Shown: positions 15,422 through 30,400 of the stretch, piece by piece
Numbering within the stretch: position 1 is the stretch's first letter
How the letters are laid out: each line of letters begins with the position of its first letter
Assembly (NCBI GenBank): GCA_020636255.1
Contig: JACJYE010000005.1
Location: forward strand, 1-64,000
Reading direction: 5' to 3'
DNA: 64,000 nucleotides
Origin: Lewinellaceae bacterium
GTDB lineage: Bacteria; Bacteroidota; Bacteroidia; Chitinophagales; Saprospiraceae
Position numbers and translations under genes: made by a program
Notes under the pieces: model-generated
What the model saw: only the letters and a program-made list of their open reading frames with translations
Databases searched by the model: none
Told to the model about the DNA's origin: nothing

Positions 15422-18400
15422 ATGCAGCTTTTTTCGTTCCGCCTGATGTCAGCGGCAGTATTCCTGGCAGCGATGGCCGTACTTCCCGGCAAAGCCGATG
15501 GGCAGTGCTCATTGCCGGCCGCGTTGGACGGATGCAACGGAACTTGTCCTGCACCCTATCCGGAAGTAGACAATATCATTACCCCAAATGGCCGGGACGA
15601 TAACTATAACGTTCTGATCGGGGGTAACCTCACCGTGAATGACGCGGCTGAGATGGAGGGGAAAGTCTACATCGGAGGCAACCTTATTATGAACCGTTTT
15701 TCGGGTTACAATATGGGGTATGCCGGCCTGGGCTCAGGAATCCTACCCAGCAATAATACCGATTGGGTGACGGTGGCAGGTGACGTCAATGTACCGAATT
15801 TCCCTGCCGGTTATATTTTAGGGCCAGATGTCGCGCCGGATCTGTTAGGCAACTTTGTTTATGGCGGCTTTCTTAGCCCTTTCGACCTCGACGGCCTATT
15901 CCCGGATGTGGTCAATTTTGCATCTGAAGCCAATACACCCACCAATACGGCGCCTTTCGACGAAATGTTCGAACAGCTCGCTGCCATCAGCGCCTGCCTC
16001 GGGGCAAAGAATCAAAGCTCCGTTTCTGATATTACCTTTGTGGACAATGGCGGCGGCACCTATACCATTACGGAAGTATCCGAAGCCGACGTATATATCA
16101 TTAACCTGAGCAGCAACCTGAGTGGGGCAACCCTTAACTTTGTCGGATTCGAAGGCGATGAAACGATCGTGTTCAACGTAGACCTGCCAGGATCCGGCGA
16201 TGCGGTCACCCTTGATATAGCAGGTACGCAGCGCAATGGCTCGCCGGCAGGCGAAGGCGCATCTTCAGGAACGGTCGCTTTTTCTTTGCGGGAAGGCATC
16301 CTCTGGAACTTTCCTGACGCTTCGAGTGTCACCATCTCCGGCGGCCAGTTTCAGGGGTCCGTATTAGTGCCGGGGGCGACGGCCTCAGTTACGATGAGCG
16401 CTGGCGGGCTTAATGGCCGCTTCTGGGTGGAAGGCAATGTTATACACGGTGGCTCCGGCTCCGAATTTCACGCTTTCCCTTTCCGTGGCAACCTGCCGCT
16501 CACCTGTTGTGACTATGGCGACCTGCCCGACCTCACCAGCAGCACCGGAGCTGGCGATTATCAGACCCAGCTCGCTAATAACGGCCCTCGCCATTTGGTC
16601 GATAATACGCTCCGGATGGGAGCCCTCGTCGATGGCGAAGGGGATGGCCAGCAGAGCGCCATCGCCGATGGTGACGATACCAATACGGATGATGAAGACG
16701 GCATTGCCGCCTTCCCTACCTTTTATGCCGGGCAGACGGCTAACATTACGGCCAGCGTGACCAATACGACAGGCAGCCAGGCCACGCTCTACGGCTGGAT
16801 CGACTTCAACAACGACGGCCAACTGGACAATGCCACCGAGCGTGCGTCGGTATCGGTACCATCGGGCGGTACCGGAAACGTGACGCTTACCTTCTCGGTG
16901 CCGGGAGGCGCCGTAACCTCTACGGATCTAGGCGCCCGGTTCCGGCTGAGTACCGACCCCGATGCTGCTAATGCAACTGGCAGCGCCGATGACGGAGAGG
17001 TAGAAGATTATATCGTACAAATCCAGCCGCCACTCGTATGCAACGTTTCCATTTCGGATGTGCAGGTGAGTGGCTGCACTTATAATATAGCCGCCGGTGA
17101 AAGCCAGGCCACTGTAACGGTGGAAGTAAGCTGGACAAATCCGCCGGCAGGTGAAAATATTTTCGTGTCCATTGGCGCGCAGTCCAGATTTATTGATGTG
17201 GTAGGCGGCGCTACCTCCCCGGCTACGGTATCATTTACCGTGTTGGCGGATGGTTCTTCAGGCAATGCCATCAATGTTGCATTCTCCGGTAACACCTGCA
17301 CCGGCAGCTCGTCTTACGATGCTCCCGCTGCCTGCACCCCCGTCGGGTGTTTGCTCCAGATCGTGGAGGTAGGTGTCGGGGAATGTGTCAATAATGCCAC
17401 TACCGGTAATGTGCCCACGGCGCTGGTCTCGGTGCAGGTAGACTGGGTCAACCAACCTCCTGGTTCGCTCATCGAGGTCACTTTTGACGGGCAGACCAAA
17501 ACCATCAACCCCAACTCCAATGGCAACCCGAAGTATGTGCAGTTTATGGCGAACCTGAACTCGGCGACTCCGTCGGGGATGGTCACTGCGCAGTTTGCGC
17601 CAGGGGCCTGTAACGTCGCCTCGGCGCCTTACGTTCTGCCGGCAGCCTGTTCGCCGACTACGCCCTGCGCCGGGCCGAACGCCATCGGGGGTAATGTGTT
17701 TACCGATTTCGATTCCGACGGCAAAAAGGATGCCTCGGAATTTGGCCTGGAGGGGATAACGGTAGATATCTTCGACTGCACAGGCAATTTATTGTGTACG
17801 ACAACTACCGACTTCAACGGCGACTGGACCTGCACAGGCCTGACAAACGGCGAAGAAGTACGCATCGAGTTTTATAATTATCCTTATCCTTATGTACCAG
17901 CTGCTGCTGACGACAATAACCAATCCGGAAGGACCAATGACGGTGGTTCGGTTCAATTTGCCACGGTAGGGAGCGATTGCCAGGCCGACTTTGGCTTGAT
18001 CAATATCTCCGAATTCTGTGAGAACAACCCCTTCCTGATCCTGCCCTGTTGGGTTCGGGGCAACCCGCTCCAGCCTGGCACCTCTGCCGGTATGCCGGTC
18101 ATGGTAGCTGTACCTTATCAGGCTGCAGGCAACCAGCAGCAGAATAATGTCCAGCACAGCTATCTGGCGACCAACGCCGAGATTGGCCCGACCTGGGGTG
18201 TGGCCTATAACCGGAACACCAAGACGATCTTCGCGTCGGCGCTGCTGCGCCGCCACTCCGGCTGGGGCCCTGATAGCCTGAGCTCCATCTATAAGATCGA
18301 CGTATCACAGGTTCCGGCCCCCAGTATAACCGGCAACTCTTCCCTCTATGTCGACCTGGACGCCCAGTTCGGCATAGACGCCGCTGATGAATATACTATT

Positions 18401-21400
18401 ACCCGCGACCTGTCTCCGAATTTGACGGTGCCGAGCTACGACCCGCAGGTGTTCGACCTGGTGGGTAAAGCCGGGTTTGGCGATATTGATATCAGCTCTG
18501 ACTTTGACTCGATCTTTGTCGTCAACCTCTATTCGCGTTCACTCGTCATTATTCAGAACGATCCCAATACGGACACCCCGCTTTCGGCTACTGAGATCGC
18601 CATCCCCAACCCTAATTGTCAGGGGGGCGCGAGCGATTGGAGGCCCTGGGCTTTGAAATACCACAAGGGCGTCATTTACGTCGGTGGTGTCTGCTCAGGC
18701 CAGGCTAACCAGAACGACCAGCAAATGATCGGGGTAGTATATGCTTTCGACCCCATTACTTCATCTTTTACCGAACTTATCTCATTCGATCTGGACTATC
18801 CCAAAGGGTCGCCTGCTTCCTGGCTGGGCAACCCCTCTGCGGATTGCAAAAACTGGAACCCATGGACGGCCAACTTCAGCGACCTGATCGAAAGCGGGGT
18901 TGAACTTTGTTACCCCCAGCCTATCCTTACGGATATCGAGTTCGACGTATACGGCAACATGACCCTCGGTTTCGTCGACCGCATGGGGCTCCAGGGCGGA
19001 TGGTTTGATTATGACACCTCTCCGCCGACGAGCCAGGCCTATAAGAGCAACCTGGGCGGTGACATTTTGCGCGTGTTCAATAACAATGGCCATTACCTGT
19101 TGGAAAAAGATGCTGTTGCGGGTTATACCACCGGTTGCGGCTCTACCCAGCCTTCGCCCGGACAGGGCCCCGGTGGCGGCGAGTTCTATTGCCAGGATGC
19201 TTTTGGCAGTGCGCACGAGGAAACCGCACAGGGCGGCCTTGCGCTTCATCCCAGCAATAACGAGATCGTAACGGCCGTGATGGACCCTCTGGGCGCCTTC
19301 TCCGCCGGTTTGGCCTGGTACAACAATGGCACAGGCGTTTCCACGCGCCAGTATGAGGTTTACTATTCCGGGAACAGTGGCACGACAGGCTTGTTCGGTA
19401 AGGCTGCAGGCCTTGGCGACCTCGAACTCACCTGTAGTGAGCCCTCCCAGCAGATCGGTAACTACGTATTTATCGATGAAAATATAAACGGCGTCCAGGA
19501 CGCCTGCGACACACCTGTTGCGGGCATTGAAGTGTCGTTGTACAGCACTTCCGGAACGCTCATCGCAACCACTACTACGGATGCCGACGGGTATTATTAT
19601 TTCAATACCTATGATGGCATCACACCTGTAACGGATTACTATATCGTATTCGGCACGAATGGAGAATGGAGCGGAACGACCCTGAACTATCTCGGCGATG
19701 CATATTCTCTTACGCTGGCAAACGTCGGCGCCGGCCCACGGCCCGACCTGAATGATTCCGACGTAAGCATTGCCGGTGGGGCCCTGCCTCCTGCCATTCA
19801 AGGCTTTCCCTATATTTTGGCTACTACTCCGATAGAAGGAACGAGCGATCACAGCTTCGACGCCGGATTTATCCTGCCTTCCTTCAGTGTGGGCAGCACC
19901 GTGTTCCTTGATATCAATGAAGATGGCGTGCAGAATGGCGGTGAACCCGGCCTTCAAAACATAACCGTAGAATTATACCAGGCGGGTGATGTGCCCGGCG
20001 TAGACGCGCCTTTGGCGTCAGATGTGACCGATGCTAATGGCGACTATTACTTCGGCAGCCTCCTGGCGGGCAACTATTTCGTCTATTTGCCTGCGCCTCC
20101 GGGAATAGCGCCGGCCTCTTCCCCCGGCGCCGGTGTGGCCGACAGCGATACCGATGCCAATGATGATGGGATACAGGCTGCTTTCGGCGGCTCGGCCCAA
20201 TCAGGTGTCTTTACCCTTTCGTTTGGTAACGAACCTGTAGATGGTGCCGGCGAAACAGGCCAGGGCAATACGCAGGATAACGCTGATGATGCCAATGGCA
20301 ACATGACCATTGACTTTGGTTTCGTTCCCGCGGTTAGCGTCGGGTCTACCGTGTTCTATGATCAAAACAACAACGGCATTCATGATGGCGGTGAACCCGG
20401 TATCGACGGGGTTACGGTCCAACTCTATAGCGTAGGCCCTGATGGCCAGCTCAACACGATGGACGATGTCCTGATCGACACGGATATCACCACAGGCGGT
20501 GGTAACTACTTCTTCTTCGGATTGCCACAGGGCAACTATTATTTGGTTATCCCCACTCCGCCGGCCGACTACTCCCTGTCGAGTACGACCGATGAACTGG
20601 ACCCGAACAGCGATGTAGATGAAAATGATAACGGGCTGCAGCCGGGTGGGGCGGGTACCGCCGTACGGTCAGGCATCATTACCCTGACGGTCAACGGTGA
20701 GCCTGTCAATGGCGCCGGAGAAAGCGGCCCCGGCAGCAGTGAAGATGATTTTGATGACAATAACGGTAACTCTACAGTCGACTTCGGCTTTATCCCTGCT
20801 GTTAGCGTAGGTTCCCTGGTCTTTGCCGACCTGGAGAACAACGGCCTGTTTGACGGCGCCGACTTTGGCATCGATGGCGTGGAAGTAGAACTGTGGAGCA
20901 CGGGCGCCGACGGCAATAAAGGTACTTCCGATGACGTCTATGTCGCTGCGGATATTACTTCCGGCGGCGGCATCTACTATATTGGTAATTTGCCTCAGGG
21001 TGAGTACTACCTCAAAATACAAAGCACGCAGTTTGGCGCCGGCCAGGCCCTTGAAGCCTATGCTTTGTCCAGCACAGATATCCCCTCTTCTGGAACCGAC
21101 AACTCCACCGACAACGATGATAATGGCTTGCAGATGAACGGCGCCGGCGGTATGGTGATGTCTCCGGAGTTCATCCTGGAGCCCAATACTGAACCTGCGG
21201 GCGAACCGGGCCCGGGCGGTGCACAGGATGCCGGCGATGATGATAACGGCGATATGACCAAGGACTTCGGCTTTAGCCCGGTAGTGAGTATAGGGTCTAC
21301 CGTCTTTTCGGATATAGACAACGACGGCCAGTACGAACCGCAGGATGGCGAGAACGGTATCCCTGGCGTCGTGGTGGAAGTATGGAGCACCGGCCCCGAT

Positions 21401-24400
21401 GGCGACAAAGGCACGGCCGATGACGTATTGTCAGGATCAGATATTACGGACAGCAACGGCGATTATTTCCTGGGTGGCTTGTTCCCCGGTGAATACTATG
21501 TCGTGATCCCGGCCAGCGAATTCGCTGCCGGTGAGCCCCTTCATGGCCAGCCCTGGTCTTCGATACCGACAGACACCAATGACAACGGCGAAGACAACGA
21601 CGACAACGGTATACAAATGGGTGGCCAGGGTACCATGGTAATGTCTCCGGAAATCATCCTGGCAGCCACTACCGAGCCGGTAGCACCGGCTGAGAGCGGT
21701 TCTGGAAGCACCCAGGATGATTCGGCTGACGCCAATGGCGATATGACCGTGGACTTCGGCTTTGTTCCCAGTGTAAGCGTGGGTTCGCTCGTGTGGGCTG
21801 ACCTCAATAATAATGGCCTGTATGAGCCCTCCGAATCCGGCATCGACGGGGTGGAGGTTCAATTGTGGAGCCCTGGCCCGGATGGCACCAAGGGCGGCGG
21901 TGACGACGCCCAGATCCAAACCGGCGCCGATGGCATCCTGGGCACGGCCGATGACGTTGCAGCAGCGCCTGTAGTGACGGCCGGCGGTGGCCTGTATTAC
22001 TTCGGCAACCTGTTGCCGGGAAGCTATTACGTGGCCATCCCCAACCCGGATGCAGCCTACCCGCTTTCAAGCACGCCTACAGATACTAACGCCAATAACC
22101 AGGAAGATAACGATGATAACGGTATTCAGGATGGCGGCTTCGGCACTATGGCCATGAGCAACATATTCATGCTCCAGGCCGGTACTGAGCCCATGGGCGA
22201 AAGCGGCCCCGGTGGCGACCAGGATGCCGCTGACGATGACAACGGCGATATGACGATCGACTTCGGCTTCATCCCGGGCATGAGCGTGGGTTCCCACGTC
22301 TTTGCCGACCTGGATAACAACGGCCTGTACGACGGCGCCGACTTCGGTATCGACGGCGTGGAAGTGGAGTTGTGGAGCACGGGCCCCGATGGCGACAAAG
22401 GCACAGCCGATGACGTTCTGGTGGCAACCGACATAACAACCGGTGGCGGTATCTACTTCTTTGATAACCTGCCGCAAGGCGAATATTACCTGAAAATACA
22501 GAGCACACAGTTCGGCGCCGGCGAAGCCCTGGAGGCTTACCCGCTGTCGAGCGCAGACATAGCCTCTTCCGGTACGGACAACGCCACGGATAATGATGAC
22601 AACGGCCTGCAAATGGGCGGCGCCGGCGGCATGGTGATGTCTCCGGAGTTCATCCTGGAAGCCAATACCGAGCCCAATACCGAACCGGGCCCGGGCGGTG
22701 CGCAGGATAACAGCGACGACGACAATGGCGATATGACGAAAGACTTCGGCTTTACGCCTGCAGTGAGCATAGGCTCTACGGTCTTCGCCGATATTGATAA
22801 CGACGGCCTGTACGAGCCTCAGGATGGCGAGAACGGCATCCCTGGCGTACTGGTACAGGTATGGAGCACAGGCCCCGACGGCGACAAAGGCACAGCCGAT
22901 GACGCCCTGGTTGGCTCTGATATAACCGACAGCAATGGCGACTACTACATAGGAGGCCTGTATGAAGGCGAATACTATGTGCTTATCCCGGCATCAGAAT
23001 TCGGCTCCGGCGAGCCGCTGGAAACCCTGCAATGGTCTTCCACACCGACGGATACGAATGACAATGGCGAAGATGACGACGATAACGGTATCCAGATGGC
23101 AGGCCCGGGCAGCATGGTGATGTCGCCTGAGATCATACTGGCCGCCGGTACCGAACCGGTAGCACCCGCTGAAGATGGCTCGGGCAGCACGCAGGATGAT
23201 GCCGCCGATGCCAATGGCGACATGACCGTAGACTTCGGTTTCGTGCCGGGTGTAAGCGTGGGTTCGCTGGTGTTCGCTGATGAAGATAATAACGGCCTGT
23301 ACGACGGCGCCGACAGCGGCATCGATGGAGTAGAGGTACAACTGTGGAACCCCGGGCCCGACGGAACAAAGGGTGGTGGTGATGATGTCCAGGTTGTTAC
23401 AGGTGCCGATGGCATACTGGGTACAGCCGACGACCTTGCAGCAGCGCCTGTAGTGACGGCCGGTGGAGGCCTGTATTACTTCGGCAACCTCTTGCCGGGC
23501 AATTACTACATCGTGATCCCGGCTCCTGACGTCGATTACCCGCTGTCGAGCACGCCGACGGATACGGATGCCAACAACGGCGAAGACAATGACGATAACG
23601 GTATTCAGGCCGGAGGCCTCGGCACGATGACGATGAGCAGTGTGTTTGAACTGTCGGTAGCTGCCGAACCTATGGGCGAGAGCGGCCCCGGCGGCGACCA
23701 GGATGCCGCTGACGATGACAACGGCGATATGACGATCGATTTCGGCTTTATCCCGGCCATGAGCGTGGGTTCCCACGTCTTTGCCGACCTGGATAACAAC
23801 GGCCTGTACGACGGCGCTGACTTTGGCATCGACGGCGTGGAAGTAGAGTTGTGGAGCACCGGCCCCGACGGCGACAAAGGCACGGCCGATGACGCTCTGG
23901 TGGCAACCGACGTAACAACCGGTGGCGGTATCTACTACTTCGATGCCCTGCTGGAAGGTGAATACTACCTGAAAATACAGAGCACACAGTTCGGCGCCGG
24001 CGAAGCCCTGGAAGCTTACCCGCTGTCGAGCGCAGACATAGCCTCTTCCGGTACGGATAACGCCACGGATAATGACGACAACGGCCTGCAAATGGGCGGC
24101 GCCGGCGGCATGGTGATGTCTCCGGAGTTCATCCTGGAATCCAATACCGAGCCCAATACCGAGCCTGGCCCGGGCGGTGCGCAGGATAACAGCGACGACG
24201 ACAATGGCGATATGACGAAAGACTTCGGCTTTACGCCAGCTGTAAGCGTGGGTTCAACCGTCTTCCTGGATGAAGACAACGATGGCATTCAGGATCTGAA
24301 TGAACCGGGGATACCCGGCGTGGTGCTCGAATTGTACGATGCCGGCCCCGATAAGCTGATCGGCACTGCCGATGACGGCGGGCTGGTGGCCAGTACAACG

Positions 24401-27400
24401 ACGAACTCCGTTGGCGACTATTATTTCGGCGGCTTGTATGAGGGCAACTATTACATCCAGGTCCCTGCCAGCCAGTTTGGCACAGGTATGTCGCTGGAGA
24501 ACGCTCCGCTGTCTTCGGTGATTACAGATACGAACGACAATCAGCAAGACTTCGATGATAACGGTTCGCAAACCCTTCAGGGCACAACCACTACTTCACC
24601 GGTATTCATGCTGATGGCCGGTACCGAACCGGTTGACGGTGCAGAAGACGCTCAGGGCGGTACGCAGGATGATGCTCGCGATGCTAATGGCGATATGACG
24701 ATCGACTTCGGCTTCGTGCCCATCCATTTCGACCTGGCACTGATCAAGCAATTGAGCGCCGGCCAGAGCAATATGGTTGAGCCAGGTGATGATGTATCCT
24801 ATACGATCACGGTGATCAACCAGGGTAATGTGGCTGCTGATAATATTACGGTCACGGACTATGTGCCCGTTGGTATGTCCTTCAACCCGGCGCTGAACCC
24901 GGGCTGGAGCCTGAACGGCAACGGCGACCCGCAAACGGTGGTCACCATCCCTGGCGGCCTGCTGCCTGGCGCTACTACTACGGTGGGCATCACGCTGTCC
25001 GTAAACGCTCCGCTATCTTCGGGCACCACCCTGGTGAACGTAGCTGAGATCAGTGATGCGACGGACTTCCAGGGTATTCCGCATGTTGACGAGGATTCCA
25101 CGCCGGATGATGTGGAAAATAACGACACCTACCTCAATGATGATGAGATCAACGGTGATGGTAAGAACGGTGGCGACGAGGATGACAGCGATGCGGAAGA
25201 GATCATTGTCGAGCCTTTCGACCTTGCGCTGGTGAAGTTGCTGGCAAACGGGCAATCGCCCATGGTAGAACCGGGCGACGACGTATCCTATGTTATACAA
25301 GTGATCAACCAGGGCATGATCCCTGCCGACAATATCGTCGTGACCGACTATCTGCCTGCAGGCATGTCCTTCAACCCCGGGCTGAACCCGGGCTGGGCGC
25401 TGAACGGTAACGGCGACCCGCAAACGACGATAAGCATCAACGGTGGCCTGCAACCCGGTGCTTCTGCTTCGGTGAGCATCATCCTTACGGTAAATGACCC
25501 GCTGCCTGCCGGCACCAGCCTGGTGAACCTGGCAGAGATCAGCGGCGCTACCGATGAAGACGGCAACCCCGTTGAAGATATAGACTCTACGCCGGATGAA
25601 GTGGGTGATAACGATACTTATCTGCAGGATAATGACGTCAGCGGCGACGGCAACGATGGAGAAGACGAAGACGATAGCGACCCTGCGGAAGTAATCGTCG
25701 AGCCCTTCGACCTTGCGCTGACGAAGACTCTGGCCAACGGCCAATCCAATATGGTTGAGCCTGGCGACAATGTGATGTACACCATCCGTGTCTACAACCA
25801 GGGCATGATCCCTGCCGACAATATCGTGATCACGGATTACGTACCTGCCGGCATGGCCTTCAACCCGGCCCTCAACTTCGGTTGGGCGCTGAACGGCAAT
25901 GGCGACCCGGCTATCACCATGAGTGATGCCAACAACAGGCTGCCTGCCGGCGGCCTGGCTCCGGGCACGAGCATCTCCGTCAACATCATCCTTACGGTAA
26001 ACAGCCCGCTGCCTGCCGGCACAAGCCTGGTGAATTTTGCCGAGATCAGCGGTGCTACCGATGAAGACGGCAATGCCGTCCAGGATATCGACTCCACGCC
26101 CGACGATGTGGAAAATAACGACACCTACCTCGTGGATAACGAGGTGAATGGCAACGCTACTACCGGCGGCGACGAAGACGACCACGACCCCGCAGAAGTG
26201 ATTGTCGAACCCTTCGACCTTGCACTGGTGAAACAACTGGCCAACGGCCAGCCCGGCATGGTAGAACCGGGTGATAATGTTACGTTCACCATTCGGGTGA
26301 TCAACCAGGGTTTGATCCCTGCCGACAATATCGTGGTGACGGACTATGTACCTGCCGGCATGACGTTCAACCCGGCGCTGAACCCGGGCTGGAGCCTGAA
26401 CGGCAATGGCGACCCCAGCCGTACCATTACGGTTGCCGGCGGCCTGCAACCCGGCGCATCCAGGACGGTGAATATCGTACTGACAGTAGACGCACCGCTG
26501 GCTTCGGGTACCGAGCTGGTGAACTTCGCCGAGATCTCTGGTGCTACCGATGAGGACGGCAACCCCGTCCAGGATATCGACTCCACACCTGACGATGTGG
26601 ACAATAATGATACTTATCTCGTCGACAACTACGTCAGCGGCGACGCGAACGAAGGTGAAGATGAAGACGACCACGACCCGGCATCCGTGATCATAGAACC
26701 CTTCGACCTTGCACTGGTCAAAGAACTGGCCAACGGCCAGGGCGCTATGGTGGAACCAGGCGATGATGTGGCCTTCACAATCACGGTGATCAACCAGGGT
26801 TTGATCCCTGCCGATAACATCGCCATCACGGATTATGTGCCTGCCGGCATGACGTTCAACCCGGCGCTGAACCCGGGCTGGAGCCCGAACGGCAATGGCG
26901 ATCCGGGCACTACGCTGACGATAGCTGGCGGCTTGCAGCCCGGCGCTTCTACCTCAGTCAATATCATACTGACGGTCGACGACCCCCTGATGGCTGGGCT
27001 GACATTGGTGAACTTTGCCGAGATCAGCGGTGCTACCGATGAAGATGGCAATGCCGTTCAGGATATCGACTCCACGCCTGATGATGTGGACGACAATGAT
27101 ACTTACCTGTCGGATAACAATACCAGTGGCAATGGCAATGAAGGAGAGGACGAGGACGACCACGACCCGGCACAGGTGACGATCGAAGCCTTTGACCTTG
27201 CGCTGGTGAAAACGCTGGCGCCCGGGCAAAGCTACCTGGTAGAACCCGGCGACAACGTGGCCTATGCTATTGAGGTGATCAACCAGGGCATGATCCCTGC
27301 CGACAATATCGAGATCACCGATTATGTGCCCACTGGTATGACGTTCAACCCGGCGCTGAACCCGGCATGGGGTACGAACGGCAATGGCGATCCGTTTACG

Positions 27401-30400
27401 GTGCTTTCCATCGTAGGCGGCCTGTTGCCCGGCCAGTCCATCACGGTCAACATCATTCTGACTGTTGATGCACCCCTGGCATCGGGCACGAACCTGGTGA
27501 ACTTCGCCGAGATCAGCGGCGCAACCGATGAGGACGGCAATGCCGTGCAGGACATCGACTCCACGCCTGACGATGTGGACGGCAACGATACCTACCTGTC
27601 CGATAACGACGTCAGCGGTAACGGCAATGAGGGTGAAGACGAAGACGACCACGACCAGGCAACTATCGTTGTCAAGCCCTTCGACCTTGCCTTGGTGAAA
27701 GTGCTGTCTGCCGGCCAATCGGCATCGGTAGAACCGGGCGATGACGTCAGCTTTACGGTCCGCGTGATCAACCAGGGACAGATCCCTGCTGATAATATCG
27801 TGATCACGGACTATATGCCCGCCGGCATGACGTTCAACCCGGCGCTGAACCCGGGCTGGAGCCTGAACGGCAATGGCGACCCGCAAACTACGATCACGGT
27901 AGCCGGCGGCCTGCAACCGGGTACTTCCACCGCTGTGGATATCATCCTCACGGTCGACGACCCGCTTTCTGCCGGCCTGATGCTGGTGAACTTCGCTGAG
28001 ATCAGCGGCGCCACGGATGAAGACGGCAACCCTGTCCAGGATGTCGACTCCACACCTGATGATGTGGACGGCAACGATACCTACCTGGTGGACAATAGCG
28101 TCAGCGGCAACAGCCTGCAGGGCGACGATGAGGACGACCACGACCCGGCAACGGTGATCGTCGAGGCCTTCGACCTTGCGCTGGTGAAGCAGTTGGGCCC
28201 GAACCAGGCCTCTATGGTGGAACCAGGTGATGATGTGACATTTGCCATTACCGTGATCAACCAGGGCATGATCCCTGCCGACAATATCGTGATCACGGAT
28301 TATGTGCCCACCGGCATGGCCTTCAACCCGGCGTTGAACCCGGGCTGGAGCCTGAACGGCAATGGCAGCCCGGCTACTACGTTAACGATAGCCGGTGGCC
28401 TGCAGCCTGGCGCCTCCATGACGGTGAACATCATTCTTACGGTAAATGACCCGCTGGCAGCCGGCACGAGCCTGCTGAACTTTGCGGAGATCACGGATGC
28501 CACCGACGAAGACGGCAATGCTGTTGAGGATATCGACTCCACGCCGGACGACATCGATGATAACGATACCTTCCTGTCCGATAATGATGTCAGTGGCAAC
28601 GGCAACGAGGGTGAAGACGAAGACGACCACGACGTGGCCGAGGTTATCGTCGAACCTTTCGACCTTGCACTGTACAAAGAACTTGGCGCTGGCCAACCGG
28701 CGACGGTAGAACCGGGCGACACGGTGCTGTTCACGATTACGGTAGTGAACCAGGGGATGATCCCTGCCGACAATATCGAGGTGGTAGACTACGTGCCTTC
28801 GGGCATGAGCTTCGACGCCCCGCTGAACGCAGGCTGGGCGCTGAACGGCAATGGCGACCCGGCTACTACCCTGACGATAGCCGGCGGCCTGCAGCCTGGC
28901 GCGACGACGACGGTAGATATCTACCTGGTAGTGGACGCCCCGCTGGCAGCCGGTACCAGCCTGGTGAACTTCGCGGAGATCGTTGCAGCAACGGATGAAG
29001 ATGGCAACGCGGTTCAGGATATCGACTCCACACCGGACGATACGGATGATAACGACACGTATTTACAGGATAACAACATCGACGGCAATGGCCTGAACGG
29101 CGGCGATGAAGACGACCACGATGCTGCAACGGTGACGGTGGAAAGCTTTGACCTTGCGCTCGTGAAACTGCTGGGCGACGGGCAATCCAACCTGGTACAG
29201 CCTGGCGATACGGTGGCCTTTAAGATCCGGGTGATCAACCAGGGTATGATCGCCGCCGACAACATCCTGGTTACGGATTACCTGCCCTCGGGCCTGAACT
29301 TCGACGGCACGATCAGCGGAAATGCTGGCTGGGCTATCAGCGGAGCCCTGGTACAGCGCACTATCAGCGTTGCTGCCGGCGACCTGCCCACAGGCGGCCT
29401 GGCGCCCACGGATTCGGTAGAGGTATCGCTTTACCTGGTACTGGATTCCCCCATTCCGGCTGGCGCCACCATACAGAACGTGGCTGAGATCAGTGCTGCA
29501 ACGGATGAATTCGGCAACCCGCAACAGGATGTGGACTCCACGCCGAATGACAACCCGGATGATGACAACTACCTGCAGGATAACGAAGTGAGCGGTGATG
29601 GAAATGACGGCGAAGACGAAGACGACCACGACGTTGAAGTGATCGGGATACTGCCCTTCGACCTTGCACTGTACAAAGTGCTGGGCAACGGGGAAGACGC
29701 TCTTGTCGAACCCGGCGATACGGTGATCTTTACTATCACCGTCGTCAACCAGGGCGCGATCATCGCCAACAATATCACTGTAACGGACTATATGCCGGCA
29801 GGCATGAGCTTCGACCCAAGCCTGAACGCAGGCTGGGCGCTGAACGGCAACGGCGACCCTGAGTTCACAATGGTCTTGCCGAGCGGCCTGCAGCCTGGTA
29901 AATCGCAGTCGGTAGACATCGCACTGGTGATCGACGCACCGCTGCCGGCAGGTTTGCAACTGGTGAACTTCGCAGAGATCACCGCCGCTACCGATGAGAA
30001 CGGCGGCCCGCAGCAGGATGTCGACTCCACGCCTGATGATGTTGATGATAACGACCTCTACCTGGAAGATAACTATATCGACGGCAACGGCTTTGCCGGC
30101 GGTGATGAGGACGACCACGACCCGGCGATGGTGACGGTGGAAGCATTCGACCTTGCGCTGTACAAAGAGCTTGGCCTTGGCCAGTCCGCTACGGTGGAAC
30201 CGGGTGATACGGTGCTGTTCACCATTACGGTAGTGAACCAGGGTGAGATCGCCGCCGACAACATAGAGGTGGTGGACTACGTGCCTGCAGGCATGAGCTT
30301 TGACGCTACGCTGAACGCAGGCTGGGCCCTGAACGGCAACGGCGATGCAGCCACGACGCTGGCGATAGCCGGCGGCCTGCAGCCTGGTGCGGCTACGACG

